From contig NZ_LSIC01000135.1 of NCBI RefSeq assembly GCF_001556045.1, forward strand, positions 1-38,260: a stretch of 38,260 nt of DNA, given 5' to 3'. The stretch is from Bradyrhizobium sp. CCH5-F6 (lineage in GTDB: Bacteria > Pseudomonadota > Alphaproteobacteria > Rhizobiales > Xanthobacteraceae). The notes beneath the pieces are model-generated. The model had not been told where the DNA came from. It ran no database searches and was given only the letters and a program-made list of their open reading frames with translations. Made by a program: the position numbers and the translations under genes. Shown in pieces: positions 25,393 through 32,312 of the stretch. Each line of letters begins with the position of its first letter. Positions within the stretch are counted from its first letter, which is position 1.

Positions 25393-25497
25393 AGGCTAGC
25401 GATGAGGCTGGGCGTCGACGCCCGTACCGTTGTATGGTTTAGCCAAGTGCGCCGTGTCTATTGCGTAGGTAAGCGGCTTCACATCGCCGCGAGGAGC

Positions 25498-25523
25498 GTA
25501 ACCTTTGCAGAAGCCGCTCCGAA
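25498..25523 (+). promoter_or_regulatory. SigF-like promoter GTAACC-N16-CGAA upstream of a small exported protein
   Basis: GTAACC at 25498-25503 and CGAA at 25520-25523, spacer exactly 16 bp. No gene overlaps it. The next plausible gene begins at 25708, leaving a long leader of about 180 nt that starts with a hairpin. The bases after CGAA resemble those at 30778 (CGAACT..TCA..AGAAG). Confidence 0.75.
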
Positions 25524-25533
25524 CTGATCAATA

Positions 25534-25552
25534 GAAGTGCATCACGCACTTC
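25534..25552 (+). other. Leader hairpin after the SigF-like promoter
   Basis: GAAGTGC (25534-25540) pairs with GCACTTC (25546-25552) around a 5-base loop. If transcription starts 6-8 nt after CGAA, this stem is at the very 5' end of the RNA, where such stems protect mRNA from decay. A similar stem lies at the same place after the promoter at 30756. Confidence 0.55.
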
Positions 25553-25707
25553 AAACGGTTCTCGACCCACTCTCGCTTAGAGCTTCTTGAGCGTTGAGGA
25601 GCGCAGACATGAGAGTCCGCGCGTCATCACCGATCGGACGGACCTGCCCGAGCTGTTCTTCGAGGATTTGCGAATTTTCGCCACTGATCGATGCATGGAG
25701 AAGAGCC

Positions 25708-25941
25708 ATGCCCAAACTCACAATTCTCAGTGCGGCGACCATTCTGTTGATGATGGCGGCAACGCCGGTATTCGCACAGTCCTCGCAGTTCGCCCAACAG
25801 GAGCCGGGTGCATTCGCAGCGATGTATCCGAATGCAGGTATCCGGCATGCAGTCGTGCGCGCGCCGGCACACAGCCTGGCCGCGCTCGCGTACCTGCCGC
25901 CCGGCAAGAGCCACGCAAAGGGTCATGTAACGCGGCGCTAA
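25708..25941 (+). CDS. Small exported protein of unknown function
   Basis: A 77-residue protein with a clear signal peptide (MPKLTILSAATILLMMAATPVFA) and a short mature part starting QSSQFAQQEPGAFAAMYPNA and ending basic (SHAKGHVTRR). No cysteine, one Met pair in the signal, three His in the mature part. GGAG lies 7-8 nt upstream of ATG 25708. The frame is open further upstream, but the signal peptide fixes this start. It is downstream of an exact SigF-type promoter. Small proteins of this kind occur in rhizobia without known function; I cannot assign one. Confidence 0.65.
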   Translation: MPKLTILSAATILLMMAATPVFAQSSQFAQQEPGAFAAMYPNAGIRHAVVRAPAHSLAALAYLPPGKSHAKGHVTRR

Positions 25942-26172
25942 CGTCGTTTCACCAGCAACGGTGCCGGCCTCAGCTCCTGCAGCAAGGCCAACGAAGAGCA
26001 TGCAGATCGAGGGATAGGCAATGGATCGGCCGCGTGCGCACTGCTAGATCATAGCCAGGGCACACGCTCGCAACGCGAAACTGGCTGGAGAAGTCGCGCG
26101 AAGAAGCAAGCTAGAATTTTTGCTCGGCATTGCACTTGGCGTCACATAGACGACTCAACGGCCATTATCGGC

Positions 26173-26868
26173 TCATACCGCTAGTTCCGGTATCCAGACG
26201 TAAACCGCGTTCAGCATGTAGAGTCCCATCACGATTAGCGTGACCCCGCCGGCAATTTCGAAGCCGCGTCGATATCGCGAAAGGATCTTCAGGTTTTCAA
26301 GCCAGCCTACGGCGAACGCGCCAAGCGCGATGGGGATAGCTCGGCCAACAGCGAACGCCAATAGCAGGACGCTGCCTAGCACGGCCGAGCCGACCCCGGC
26401 TGTAACTCCAAGCAGCACGACCAGCGCGGGAGTGCATGCCGGACAAACGGCGAGCGCGAACGGGATCCCGAGAAGAAAGGCGCCCCATGCGGCAGTCGGA
26501 CGGGTCGCCCGGAAGCCGAACGAAGGCAGCGGAATGCGGAGCCAACCAGCCCACATGAGGCCGAGCACAATCAAGAGAGGCCCCAGAACGAGACCCCATT
26601 CCCTTCCGGTGAGGTCGGCGGCCCACTTTCCTCCCAGGCCGGCCACGAAGCCGAGAAAGACATGGGTCACGACCATGCCAAGGATGAACAGCGATCCGAA
26701 GACAAAAGCTTGGCGCTTGTCCCGGCCCTTGGTCACGTATGCAAGTGAGACGGGAATGGAAGCCAGCGCAACGGGATTGAAGCTGAACAAGAACCCGGCA
26801 GCGAAAGCCACCCCGGCCGCCGCGAAGCCGGCATGTTCCACAGCTGTCCGCAATGATTCTGCGTCCAT
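26173..26868 (-). CDS. CcdA/DsbD-like membrane protein
   Basis: A 231-residue membrane protein with six hydrophobic segments, related to CcdA. It has a proline-rich first motif without Cys (FLFSFNPVALASIPVS) and a second motif with a Cys pair (ALAVCPACTPALVVLL). The Cys in the first helix of classical CcdA is therefore replaced by Asn. Similar proteins sit next to mercury and other metal genes. ATG 26868 overlaps the stop of the thioredoxin-like gene (TGATG), so the two work together: the membrane protein probably exchanges electrons or metal with the CAAC protein. The open frame extends upstream to 26907, but the coupled start is better. Confidence 0.85.
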   Translation of the reverse strand: MDAESLRTAVEHAGFAAAGVAFAAGFLFSFNPVALASIPVSLAYVTKGRDKRQAFVFGSLFILGMVVTHVFLGFVAGLGGKWAADLTGREWGLVLGPLLIVLGLMWAGWLRIPLPSFGFRATRPTAAWGAFLLGIPFALAVCPACTPALVVLLGVTAGVGSAVLGSVLLLAFAVGRAIPIALGAFAVGWLENLKILSRYRRGFEIAGGVTLIVMGLYMLNAVYVWIPELAV

Positions 26869-27128
26869 CACTTCCTCGATCCTCTTCGCTCGATGAGCTC
26901 TTTGCAAAGCTGGGCTTTGGTCGGCAGGGAGGTAAAGGCTACCTCGCCGTCGATCACGATTGATGGCAGCGTGATCACTCCCAAGGCGACGGCGGCATCC
27001 ATGTTCTCGAGCACATTGACGTCACACCATTCGACGCCGCTCACAGTGTCCCGTGCCGCCGCGCGAAGCTCGGCCTGCCGATCCTCGCAGGCGGCGCAGC
27101 CGGGGCTATAGAACATCTCCACCTTCAT
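26868..27128 (-). CDS. Small thioredoxin/glutaredoxin-like protein
   Basis: An 86-residue thioredoxin-fold protein without signal peptide. The motif is FYSPGCAAC (Cys11, Cys14), followed by VEWCDVNVLENMDAAVALGV and the cis-proline segment ITLPSIVIDGEVAF. It is of the glutaredoxin-like size found beside metal transporters. It sits 3 nt after the MerR-type regulator gene and overlaps the CcdA-like gene, forming a three-gene operon. It may hand reductant or metal to the membrane protein; inferred. Confidence 0.85.
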   Translation of the reverse strand: MKVEMFYSPGCAACEDRQAELRAAARDTVSGVEWCDVNVLENMDAAVALGVITLPSIVIDGEVAFTSLPTKAQLCKELIERRGSRK

Positions 27129-27131
27129 AGC

Positions 27132-27551
27132 TCATTGCACCTTCTTAGAACCGTTGGCCCGCTCCAGTGCGGCGATGATCGTGCACTCCTGGACGGGTTG
27201 TTCTTCCTTTGCGCACTCGGCAATCAATTGATCGAGCGCCTTGGACATCGCTTTCATCGCCCGGATCTTGCTTTCGATCTGCAGCTTCTTCTCGATGGCT
27301 CGTGCGCGAACGTCCCCACAACAGGCCTTGTCACGGCTGCGCAACTCGAGAAGATCGCGGATCTCGGCCAGCGTGAAGCCGCACTGCTGGGCATGTTTGA
27401 TAAAGTGGATGCGCCGGGCGGAATCGCGGTCGTACAGCCGGTAGCCCGCAGGACTTTTCCCCGCCGGGCTGATCAGGCCTTCCTGCTCGTAATAGCGAAG
27501 GGTGTCGTTGCTGACGCTGGTCAGGCCAGCCAATTTGCCGATCGTGATCAT
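27132..27551 (-). CDS. MerR-family soft-metal regulator
   Basis: A 139-residue MerR-family regulator with helix-turn-helix (IGKLAGLTSVSNDTLRYYEQ), wing (KSPAGYRLYDRDS) and a metal-binding C-terminus with Cys77-Cys78 (DKACCGDV), Cys113 and Cys123 (QECTIIAALE). A Cys pair at the start of the dimer helix plus two C-terminal cysteines resembles the ZntR/CadR group more than CueR, so a divalent metal (Zn, Cd, Pb or Hg) is likely; the metal cannot be fixed by reading. It is 29 nt from a perfect palindromic operator and may also act on the operator at 30395. Confidence 0.88.
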   Translation of the reverse strand: MITIGKLAGLTSVSNDTLRYYEQEGLISPAGKSPAGYRLYDRDSARRIHFIKHAQQCGFTLAEIRDLLELRSRDKACCGDVRARAIEKKLQIESKIRAMKAMSKALDQLIAECAKEEQPVQECTIIAALERANGSKKVQ

Positions 27552-27579
27552 GCCGTGTCTCTCTGGAGGCCGTTTCTGA

Positions 27580-27604
27580 ACCCTGGAGTATACTCCAGGG
27601 TCAA
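27580..27604 (-). promoter_or_regulatory. MerR-type palindromic operator and promoter
   Basis: A perfect 22-bp palindrome (27580-27601, half-site ACCCTGGAGTA) is flanked on the minus strand by a TTGACC -35 element (27604-27599) with a 19-bp spacer to the weak -10 TCAGAA. It lies 29 nt upstream of the MerR-type gene, so it drives regulator-thioredoxin-CcdA-like. The elongated spacer is the hallmark of MerR-regulated promoters. Confidence 0.85.
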
Positions 27605-27621
27605 GCCCGTCGGGCGCGGCT

Positions 27622-30078
27622 TTAGGCCGATTGGCGTGCCGGAGCGTTCACGATCGGCTGACCGACGCTGCGGATTGCATCGAAGAACAGGCGCGGCGTT
27701 CCCCAAAGCGAATTGAAGAAGATCGCCGTGACGCTGACCGCCATCGCCACCATGGCCCACACGGGGTAGATCAGTCCGGTCGCCGCGATCGGGATCCCAA
27801 TGCCATTGAACAGGAACGCGAGCGTGACGTTCTGGACCATCTTGCGGTAACTGCGGCTGCTGATCTCGCGGGCCTCCGGGAGCGCATTCAAGCGATTAGA
27901 CAGGATGATGATGTCGGCCGACTCGATTGCGATGTCGGTTCCGCCGCCCATGGCGATGCCGACGTCGGCCTGCATGAGCGCCGGAGCATCGTTAATGCCG
28001 TCGCCGACCATCGCGACCCGGCCTGCGGCTTGAAGCCCGCGCACGATCGCGGCCTTGTCCTGCGGCAATATGCCGGCATGGACTTCGTCGATGCCGACCT
28101 CACGAGCGACCCATTGAGCCGCGCGCTCATTGTCGCCGGTCACGAGCGCGGTCCTGAGGCCCGCACGATGCAGGTTGCGGACTGCCTCGGCGGCATCGGT
28201 TCGGAGCGTGTCACCGAGCGCAATGATGCCCAAGGCGCGCCCGTCTCGCGCTACGCCAATAACCGTCAGCCCGTTCGTCTCAAGAGCCTCGACCTTTACA
28301 GTGACCGGTCTGAGGTCGATGGTCTGCCCCGCTAGAAAAAGCGGGTTGCCCACCACAACCTCGCGACCGCTGATTCGGGCGGTGATGCCTTTACCCGGCA
28401 AGGCCTCGAAGCTTTCAACGTCCGGGGGCGTCACGCCCCGCTCAAAAGCAGCCGTTACGATCGCCTGCGCTAGCGGATGCTCTGAAGAGGCTTCGGCAGC
28501 AGCCGCCAGGGCGAGCAGCTCGGATTCGGTCGTGCCAAGGGGCATGATCTCCCGCACGACCGGGCGTCCTTCCGTCAATGTGCCAGTCTTGTCGAGGACG
28601 ATCTGCTCCACGAGACGGAAGCCCTGAAACGCTTCGCCTGTGCGCATCAGGATGCCGCGTTCCGCAGCCTGGCCCGCGCCGCGCACGATCGAGAGCGGGG
28701 CGGAAATGCCGACCGCGCAGGGATAGCCCATCACCAGCACGCTCAGACCGGCGAAGACCGCCCGCTCGATGTCAGGCTGGCCGCTGCTCAGCGAGGAGCC
28801 CACAAGCCAGCCGATCACCGCGAGCGCCGCTACCACGAGAACCGTGGGCGTATAGACGCGCAGCACCCGGTCGACGAGATGCAGGATGCCAGGTTTGAGC
28901 GCTCGCGCGTCCTCGACCTGCCGGATCACTTGACTGAGAAAACTGCCTTCGCCGAGCGCCGTGATCCTCACCAGCAGCGTCCCCGTGCCGTTGATGGAGC
29001 CGCCGACGACGGTAGCGCCTTCCGTTTTTTCGATCGGAATCGACTCGCCGGTCACAAGCGACTGGTCGACCCCGGAATGCCCGCTGACCACAACGCCGTC
29101 GGCGGGGATACGATCGCCAGGGCGGACCCGGACGAGATCACCGATCCTGACCGCTTCGAGGGGTAATTCCAACTCGGTGCCGCCACGCACCACTCGGGCA
29201 GTCTCAGGCTGCAGGTCCAATAGCCGTTTCACCGCCTGTGAGCTGCGGGTCTTCACGATCAGCGACAGCCATTCGGAAAAGATATGGTAGGTGCCGACCA
29301 TCACCGAGACGGCAAAGAATGGTGCGGTGGGATAGTCAGGCCGGCCGAGGACGAGCCCGATGATGCCGCCCGCAATCCCTGCGAATGCTCCGATTTCCAG
29401 CAGGACATGCTGGTTGAGGATGCCCCTCCGTAAGGCCTGGATGGCCATGTGTAGGATATGCCGGCCGACGCCAAAGACGAGCAACAATGCCAACGCGCCG
29501 GTCAGCCATGGAGCAGCCTTCGTCAGGTAGCCCTGCAAATTCAGAAACAGCAGCGTCAGCGACATCGCCGCAAGCCCGGTGGCACTCGCGACCGCGATCC
29601 AGAATCCGGTCGACCGCAGCACCAGGAATACGAATGCCCCAAAGCTGAGACAAACAAGGGCCGGCAGAAATCCAATCCAGCCCACGCCCGGATCGGCGAT
29701 GATCGGGATGGCTGCAACGCTCAGCACCACGGCAACGACGAAGCGCCGTGCCTCGTTCACAAGATCACGCTCTTCCTCCTCGTACGGCCTGAGCTTGCTG
29801 GGATCAGAGATGGTATACCCGATGTCGCGCAGCGTTTGCAGGAACAGCTCAGGGCGGGCAATAGAGGGATCGTATTCGACCAGGGCCTGCTCATGGGTCA
29901 AGCTCACGGCCACCTTATCAACGCCGGGCAGTCGCCCGAGCGCCTTCTCAATGGTGCCGGTGCAGAGGGAGCAATGCAGGCCGCCGATACGCGCGCGAAT
30001 CTTGCGGCGATTGGGTCTCGCCGAGGGCTCCTCGCTCCATGGCGTGAAGGTGGAAGCAGTTCCTGTCGCGATAGTCAT
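27622..30078 (-). CDS. Heavy-metal P1B-type ATPase
   Basis: An 818-residue metal-exporting ATPase. One N-terminal HMA domain (GLHCSLC, Cys36 and Cys39) is followed by the membrane domain, the actuator loop (VTGESIPIEK), the phosphorylation site DKTGTLTEG, the SEHPLA nucleotide loop, and the hinge VGDGINDAPAL. The metal-site motif in the sixth helix is MGYPCAVGI, so the first Cys of the common CPC is Tyr here. That makes the substrate uncertain, although the HMA partner gene upstream suggests Cu(I) or another soft metal. ATG 30078 has GGAGAG 6 nt upstream; an in-frame start at 30111 is less likely. It lies 43 nt downstream of the chaperone gene. Confidence 0.93.
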   Translation of the reverse strand: MTIATGTASTFTPWSEEPSARPNRRKIRARIGGLHCSLCTGTIEKALGRLPGVDKVAVSLTHEQALVEYDPSIARPELFLQTLRDIGYTISDPSKLRPYEEEERDLVNEARRFVVAVVLSVAAIPIIADPGVGWIGFLPALVCLSFGAFVFLVLRSTGFWIAVASATGLAAMSLTLLFLNLQGYLTKAAPWLTGALALLLVFGVGRHILHMAIQALRRGILNQHVLLEIGAFAGIAGGIIGLVLGRPDYPTAPFFAVSVMVGTYHIFSEWLSLIVKTRSSQAVKRLLDLQPETARVVRGGTELELPLEAVRIGDLVRVRPGDRIPADGVVVSGHSGVDQSLVTGESIPIEKTEGATVVGGSINGTGTLLVRITALGEGSFLSQVIRQVEDARALKPGILHLVDRVLRVYTPTVLVVAALAVIGWLVGSSLSSGQPDIERAVFAGLSVLVMGYPCAVGISAPLSIVRGAGQAAERGILMRTGEAFQGFRLVEQIVLDKTGTLTEGRPVVREIMPLGTTESELLALAAAAEASSEHPLAQAIVTAAFERGVTPPDVESFEALPGKGITARISGREVVVGNPLFLAGQTIDLRPVTVKVEALETNGLTVIGVARDGRALGIIALGDTLRTDAAEAVRNLHRAGLRTALVTGDNERAAQWVAREVGIDEVHAGILPQDKAAIVRGLQAAGRVAMVGDGINDAPALMQADVGIAMGGGTDIAIESADIIILSNRLNALPEAREISSRSYRKMVQNVTLAFLFNGIGIPIAATGLIYPVWAMVAMAVSVTAIFFNSLWGTPRLFFDAIRSVGQPIVNAPARQSA

Positions 30079-30121
30079 TGCGTTCTCTCCATTCCGCTCC
30101 GGCAACAGCATGGCTTAGCGG

Positions 30122-30349
30122 TCAGCTACCTGCCGTTTCGCGGGCCACGACGCGAAATCCGGGCTTTTGGATCAAGTTCACAAGGCGGTCTTCCCGAATG
30201 GATTGCGGATCGAACAGCACGCGCGCCCGCTGGTCAGCAAACGAGACGGACGCCATACGCACGCCAGGTTCCTTCTCGATTAGGCTTTGGATCGTCTCCG
30301 CGCATCCGTCGCAATTCATACCGTCAATTTTGAAGATCGTCGTTTTCAT
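30122..30349 (-). CDS. CopZ-like HMA metallochaperone
   Basis: A 75-residue cytoplasmic HMA protein with the metal site MNCDGC (Cys13, Cys16) and the usual fold (KTTIFKIDG, PGVRMASVSFADQRARVLFD). It would ferry Cu(I) or another soft metal to the N-terminal domain of the P-type ATPase encoded next. The ATG at 30349 follows the MerR-type promoter by about 50 nt; the longer frame from 30454 would include the promoter and is rejected. Confidence 0.9.
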   Translation of the reverse strand: MKTTIFKIDGMNCDGCAETIQSLIEKEPGVRMASVSFADQRARVLFDPQSIREDRLVNLIQKPGFRVVARETAGS

Positions 30350-30394
30350 CACTGTTCCTCTTGCGGCGCCTGTCTCCAATGATCCGAGACTAAC

Positions 30395-30418
30395 CCTTGG
30401 ACCTAACTCCAAGGTCAA
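30395..30418 (-). promoter_or_regulatory. CueR/MerR-type operator for the chaperone-ATPase operon
   Basis: A dyad CCTTGGA-N6-TCCAAGG (30395-30401 and 30408-30414) fills the 19-bp spacer between TTGACC (30418-30413) and TTAGTC on the minus strand. This is the MerR-family layout and resembles rhizobial CueR sites. No other regulator gene lies nearby, so the MerR-type protein at 27132-27551 or a regulator elsewhere must act here. Confidence 0.8.
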
Positions 30419-30453
30419 GCCCGCGAACGACTCGCTCGCGCTTCGAAAATCCA

Positions 30454-30719
30454 CTCTCGCGTTCGTGCCCGCTCACATGGCTACGGTGATCTTCGCGACG
30501 GCTAGGCGATGCGGCGCGCTAGGCGTCCATATCGGAAGTCGGGGCCTTGTTCGCGCGGGCGCATTCAGCGGTCTCGTCGCAGGCGGCGTGAGCGCAATTG
30601 CTTACTCCCTTCACTGCACCGATGACTCGCTGCCCTTTGTCGCCCTCTGGTACGGGGGCACGATTGTGCTGTGCACACCGACAGGCGCGCTGCTTGGGCC
30701 GCGATTGCTGCGTTGGTGA
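30454..30719 (+). pseudogene. C-terminal remnant of a second nrsF (DUF1109) anti-sigma gene
   Basis: The frame ends with AGAFSGLVAGGVSAIAYSLH, CTDDSLPFVALWYGG and TGALLGPRLLRW, the strongly conserved end of DUF1109 anti-sigma factors (helices five and six). The N-terminal two thirds are missing, replaced upstream by the chaperone gene's promoter region. It is clearly diverged from the intact nrsF at 16465. An exact SigF-like promoter and a small exported protein gene follow within 120 nt, so this is probably the relic of another SigF locus. Confidence 0.7.
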
Positions 30720-30755
30720 CAGGCACGGCTATGTGTTTCACGTCGGCGTGAGCTT

Positions 30756-30781
30756 GTAACCGCTGGGCGCCGGGCTCCGAA
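30756..30781 (+). promoter_or_regulatory. SigF-like promoter GTAACC-N16-CGAA upstream of a small exported protein
   Basis: GTAACC at 30756-30761 and CGAA at 30778-30781, spacer exactly 16 bp. It is 51 nt upstream of the ATG at 30833. The bases after CGAA resemble those after the copy at 25520, including a hairpin in the same position. Confidence 0.78.
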
Positions 30782-30792
30782 CTCCTCATCAG

Positions 30793-30808
30793 AAGCGCAA
30801 TAGCGCTT
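30793..30808 (+). other. Leader hairpin after the SigF-like promoter
   Basis: AAGCGC (30793-30798) pairs with GCGCTT (30803-30808) with a 4-base AATA loop. It begins 11 nt after CGAA, so it would lie at the extreme 5' end of the transcript, as the stem at 25534 does. The stem sequence differs but length and position agree. Confidence 0.55.
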
Positions 30809-30832
30809 TTGAAACATGATGGAGCCGGAACA

Positions 30833-31081
30833 ATGTTGAAGAAAACCCTTCTTGCGATCGGGCTTTTGGCGGGCCTGTCGGCAACCGCCCAGGCAGCCTC
30901 GACGATTTCAGACAAGAGCTATTGGCCGAGCGAGGCCACGCAAAGCGCGCAGAGCGGAGCGGTTGTCTCGCAGCACGATCTGAATTCTGCATTCGCCTAC
31001 GATCACTCTGCGCCAGCACAGCCCACTGTGACCGCTGGTGGACCCACGTGGCGCTACCAGGGCGGTCCCAAATCCCGTTAG
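30833..31081 (+). CDS. Small exported protein of unknown function
   Basis: An 82-residue protein with a clear signal peptide (MLKKTLLAIGLLAGLSATAQA) and a mature part with SYWPSEATQSAQSGAVVSQH, then DLNSAFAYDH and WRYQGGPKSR. It has no cysteines and is rich in Ser, Ala and Gln. GGAG lies 8 nt upstream of ATG 30833. No domain is recognised. An exact SigF-type promoter precedes it with a short leader, making it the best candidate for an undescribed stress-induced exported protein in this window. Confidence 0.75.
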   Translation: MLKKTLLAIGLLAGLSATAQAASTISDKSYWPSEATQSAQSGAVVSQHDLNSAFAYDHSAPAQPTVTAGGPTWRYQGGPKSR

Positions 31082-31185
31082 CTCTCGGGCAGGGGCTAAT
31101 CTCCGTTGATTGGCCCCAACGCCCGAAGAATCGCCGGCCGCCACCTTTCCCTGCAAACGGATTTCGCTGCGAAGGAACAATCTTC

Positions 31186-31467
31186 ATGGCCATAGCTATT
31201 ATGAGAGCCGGGAATGCCCTGAATACATTGCGCGATGCCTTGAGCGACTATCTCGCTCGACATCGTCTGATTCTCTACCATTCGCTGGCTGGTGTTGTTG
31301 CCGGAGGTATCGCTTTCAACTGGCACTGGCTCACGGTCTCCGAGACTATTCGCCTGCTGACGGCGCTGCCCTGCATGCTGATGATGTTCAAATGCTTCAA
31401 TTGCGGTACCCACCGATCAACGGACGAGGCGGTGTCGGCGGAAAGCCGCACAGCCCAGACAGGCTGA
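31186..31467 (+). CDS. Small Cys-containing membrane protein
   Basis: A 93-residue protein with two hydrophobic segments (about residues 28-45 and 52-70) and the end of the second one carrying LPCMLMMFKCFNCG. AAGGA lies 8 nt upstream of the ATG. The layout (helix, aromatic turn NWHWL, helix, LPC, CxxC) matches the protein at 5633, so the two appear to be distant paralogues. No family name is known to me. Metal or thiol handling is possible from the cysteines. Confidence 0.68.
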   Translation: MAIAIMRAGNALNTLRDALSDYLARHRLILYHSLAGVVAGGIAFNWHWLTVSETIRLLTALPCMLMMFKCFNCGTHRSTDEAVSAESRTAQTG

Positions 31468-31535
31468 TGACCAGGTCTGAACGAGCCGAAACGTTCTGGA
31501 TCCAAATAGCCATCAGTACTGAACAGAGATGATAA

Positions 31536-31553
31536 CCGGCCGCCTTCGGCCGG
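31536..31553 (+). other. GC-rich hairpin abutting a ribosome binding site
   Basis: CCGGCCG (31536-31542) and CGGCCGG (31547-31553) form a perfect 7-bp stem with a CCTT loop. The Shine-Dalgarno AAGGAG of the 40-residue gene at 31568 begins at the next base. There is no U-tract, so it is not a standard terminator. It could stabilise the mRNA end or shape access to the ribosome site. Confidence 0.6.
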
Positions 31554-31567
31554 AAGGAGCAACGCAT

Positions 31568-31690
31568 ATGATGATGGATATGAGCGGCATGTCGACAGCG
31601 ATGATGCTTGGGATGGGAGTGATCTGGCTCCTGATCCTTGCGTTCCTGGTGCTCGGGATCGCTGCATTCGTCAAGTACCTCCGTTCCTGA
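31568..31690 (+). CDS. 40-residue Met-rich single-span membrane protein
   Basis: A very short gene with AAGGAG 8 nt upstream. The product starts MMMDMSGMSTAMMLGMGVIW, with eight methionines in the first 16 residues. One membrane helix follows (LLILAFLVLGIAAFVKYL), and the tail is positive (KYLRS). The pattern (Met cluster outside, one helix, positive tail inside) recurs in small proteins of copper and silver islands. The Met cluster could bind Cu(I) at the outer membrane face or tune the neighbouring small membrane protein. Too short for routine gene callers, but the start signals are strong. Confidence 0.7.
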   Translation: MMMDMSGMSTAMMLGMGVIWLLILAFLVLGIAAFVKYLRS

Positions 31691-31719
31691 CAAAGCGATC
31701 GAAGCAAGGAAGAATAGCA

Positions 31720-32244
31720 ATGGGCTTTTATTCGCAATGGCTCTTCCCCCGCATCCTCGACCTCGCGATGAAGCAGAAGCAGATAGTGCGATTTCGCGAG
31801 CGGATCGGAGAAACCGCCGAGGGCAGCGTGCTCGATCTCGGCATCGGGTCGGGCGTGAACTTGCCATTCTACGGTTCTCGGGTCAGACGCGTGTACGGCA
31901 TCGATCCCTCGCCAGAGCTCTTGAAGTTCGCGCGCGAACGGGCCCGCGATGCTGAGGCTCCCGTCGAGCTCGTGTGCGGCAGCGGCGAGGCTATGCCGCT
32001 TGAAAGCAAGAGCATCGATACCGTTGCCGTGACGTTCACGCTGTGCAGCGTCAGCGATCCCATCACGACGTTGGCCGAGGCGCGGCGTGTGCTGAAACCG
32101 GCGGCCGTTTGCTCTTCGCTGATCGCAAGCCCGACGATCTCTTGCGATCCGCCGGCTTCGTCATCGATACCGCTGGAAACCGGCTATTTGAGGGGGCCGC
32201 GTCCCATGGTCTTCGTCTACTCCGGCAGCGCGCGTCCCCTGTGA
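31720..32244 (+). pseudogene. Class I SAM methyltransferase gene with frameshifts and an internal deletion
   Basis: The N-terminal half is a good class I methyltransferase: GSVLDLGIGSGVNLPFYGSR (SAM motif I), YGIDPSPELLKFARERAR, GSGEAMPLESKSIDTVAVTF and LCSVSDPITTLAEARRVLKP. After about 32100 the sequence moves to another frame (GGRLLFADRKPDDLLRSAGF), then back to the first for LETGYLRGPRPMVFVYSGSA. Family members have about 30 more residues between LLF and DDLLRSAGF, so a deletion accompanies the shifts. The SAM site is intact but the substrate half is wrecked. Confidence 0.8.
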
Positions 32245-32312
32245 GATGGTACTTCTGGGTCGGCGCGCCTTAATCCGCCGAACGATGGGACTGGAAACCA
32301 GGGAGGTAATCC

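Noticed and set aside
25551..25907. Minus-strand frame opposite the small exported protein
   Set aside because: It has a plausible composition, but no start signal or known domain. The plus-strand gene has a promoter, ribosome site and signal peptide.
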